Part shown: in pieces, positions 4,853 through 6,021 of the stretch
How positions within the stretch are numbered: the stretch's first letter is position 1
Layout of the letters: each line of letters opens with the position of its first letter
NCBI GenBank assembly: GCA_005877675.1
Contig: VBNZ01000132.1
Location: 1-6,021, forward strand
From: Gammaproteobacteria bacterium
GTDB lineage: Bacteria; Pseudomonadota; Gammaproteobacteria; Xanthomonadales; Rhodanobacteraceae
DNA length: 6,021 bases
Direction: 5' to 3'
The notes under the pieces: generated by a model
Databases searched by the model: none
The model's input: the letters and a program-made list of their open reading frames with translations, nothing else
Told to the model about the DNA's origin: nothing
Position numbers and translations under genes: made by a program

Positions 4853-6021
4853 GATCGGCAACAGCGATATGACCAACGTTTCCAGGCGCCTGATAGCCGA
4901 GACGTCCGGATCGCTTTCAGAACTCATGGCTTTTCCGTCTTTGCGCCATAGCCAGGTCATATGCGCATTGGCTGATTCCGGTGCTTTCTGCAGCACAACG
5001 TGAAATGCATTTTCGGGCAGCACTGCAGAATCGAAAAAGCGTTTCACTGCCTCCGCCAGCGGTTGCGAATCGATGATTACGCCCATCTCGGTGTTGAGCA
5101 GTTTGGAGCGCTGGTCCATGTTGAGCGAGCCGATGAATACGTGCGCGCGATCCACGACTACCGCTTTGGCATGCAGGCTGACGCCGGATGAGGTGCCGCC
5201 CGCCGTTGCGGATTGCGGCGCACCTGGGGCCGGCTGCAACTCATACAGTTGCACGCCTGCTGCGAGCAAAGGCTGCCGGTAATGCGCGTAGCCGGAATGC
5301 GCCGCCGGCTCGTCGGTCAAAGCGAGCGAATTGGTAAGTACTTGTGTACTCACGCCACGTTGCGCCAAGTCGGTAAGAAAGCGCGTACCGCTTTTGCCCG
5401 GCACGAAATACGGCGAGACCAGCAGCACTTCGCTGCGTGCGGCGTCGATCACCGCTTTGAGTTGTGGGCCGATGCGCAATGCGGGGGCATCGCCATGCAC
5501 TTCTATTTTTTCGGGTTGATCGGCGACCAGGATCGCCGGCCCCCAGAACCAATCGCCGAAACGATCCGCTGAGGCGCCTTCCGGCAATTCTTCGAGCACC
5601 GCCTCTGCGTAGTCGGATTGCGCAAACGCACGCGCATCATGGGCCAGCGCGACGCGCAGCCGTGCAAGATCGGCCTGGCTGTCATGCGCATTGCGAAAAG
5701 CGGTTACAGGGTAGGCGGCGTCGCAATTCCAATAGTCATCGAAGACTCGCGAGGCTTCGCCAACAACCGGACCGATCGCTATCACATCCAGGTCGCGAAA
5801 ATTGTTGTCATAACTGGCATCGAAATAATGATCGCCGATATTGCGTCCGCCGATGACGGCCGCGACGTTGTCTGTGATGAACGACTTGTTGTGCATGCGC
5901 CGATTGAGCCGCCTGCCTTCGAGCAGAAATTGGGCGGCTTTCGAAAGAGCTGATGGGTTGCGCGTGCGAAATGGGTTGAACAGGCGCACCTCGATTTTTT
6001 CGTGCGCGTCGAGCGCATCGA
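4838..6021 (-). CDS. Cardiolipin synthase/phospholipase D-like protein, N-terminus outside window
   Basis: This is a phospholipase D superfamily enzyme of the ClsC/YmdC-like kind, which transfers or hydrolyses phosphatidyl groups at the inner membrane. Both catalytic HKD motifs are present. The first is H-N-K-S-F-I-T-D followed by G-G-R-N-I-G-D-H-Y-F (His codon near 5893). The second is H-A-K-A-V-V-V-D followed by G-S-L-N-M-D-x-R-S (His codon near 5173). Between them V-S-P-Y-F-V-P-G is a further family signature. The protein ends in I-S-L-L-P-I-E-G-L-L, the family's hydrophobic tail. The frame stays open to the window edge and reads L-D-A-H-E-K-I-E-V-R-L-F-N-P-F, a conserved segment, so the GTG at 5989 is an internal Val codon. 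Roughly 100 N-terminal residues are missing, judging from about 470 aa in ClsC. It heads a unit with the DUF5329 gene. The substrate (cardiolipin synthesis or another phospholipid) is not settled by sequence. Confidence 0.9.
   Translation of the reverse strand, partial: DALDAHEKIEVRLFNPFRTRNPSALSKAAQFLLEGRRLNRRMHNKSFITDNVAAVIGGRNIGDHYFDASYDNNFRDLDVIAIGPVVGEASRVFDDYWNCDAAYPVTAFRNAHDSQADLARLRVALAHDARAFAQSDYAEAVLEELPEGASADRFGDWFWGPAILVADQPEKIEVHGDAPALRIGPQLKAVIDAARSEVLLVSPYFVPGKSGTRFLTDLAQRGVSTQVLTNSLALTDEPAAHSGYAHYRQPLLAAGVQLYELQPAPGAPQSATAGGTSSGVSLHAKAVVVDRAHVFIGSLNMDQRSKLLNTEMGVIIDSQPLAEAVKRFFDSAVLPENAFHVVLQKAPESANAHMTWLWRKDGKAMSSESDPDVSAIRRLETLVISLLPIEGLL

Noticed and set aside
5213..5953. 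Several + strand ORFs of 60-130 aa over the PLD gene
   Set aside because: They oppose a clearly conserved two-HKD frame and have Arg-rich compositions typical of antisense frames.

Overview
The window (about 60% G+C) reads as a chromosomal segment of a Gram-negative bacterium. The mix of a DUF11-repeat surface protein, a stand-alone HD-GYP protein, a two-HKD phospholipase D and a DUF5329 protein suggests a gammaproteobacterium, perhaps of the Xanthomonadales/Rhodanobacteraceae type. That placement is inferred from family content and has not been tested. I see no tRNA, rRNA, CRISPR array or insertion sequence.

Left half (1-2890, + strand): the 3' part of a very large secreted protein built almost entirely from DUF11-type (TIGR01451/PF01345-like) repeats, entering from outside the window. 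Eight repeats are visible in three sequence classes: two of 118 aa, four of exactly 125 aa with four conserved cysteines each, and two of a third class. The gene ends in a Pro-rich linker, one membrane helix and a basic tail, like a C-terminal cell-surface sorting or anchor signal. The reading frame is broken at about 1476-1513. There the fifth repeat is about 43 nt shorter than its sister repeat, so the gene appears as two overlapping ORFs. One deletion (or assembly collapse) explains both the missing residues and the frameshift.

Middle (2891-4412): a convergent intergenic region with two strong hairpins, then a 225-aa HD-GYP cyclic-di-GMP phosphodiesterase on the - strand. Its upstream region holds a CTGT-N8-ACAG palindrome (a LexA/SOS-box-like spacing) that overlaps a TTGACA hexamer. 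Next, also on the - strand, is the C-terminal half of a RibD-C/dihydrofolate-reductase-like protein. Its N-terminal half is missing, so it is probably a gene remnant.

Right half (4413-6021, - strand): a two-gene unit. A cardiolipin synthase/phospholipase D-like protein with both HKD motifs (its N-terminus lies beyond the window) is followed by a small exported DUF5329 protein. The PLD stop and the DUF5329 start overlap (TGATG), which indicates translational coupling and a shared envelope-related role. I found no evidence of a wholly new system. The most notable points are the broken repeat gene and the palindrome upstream of the HD-GYP gene.
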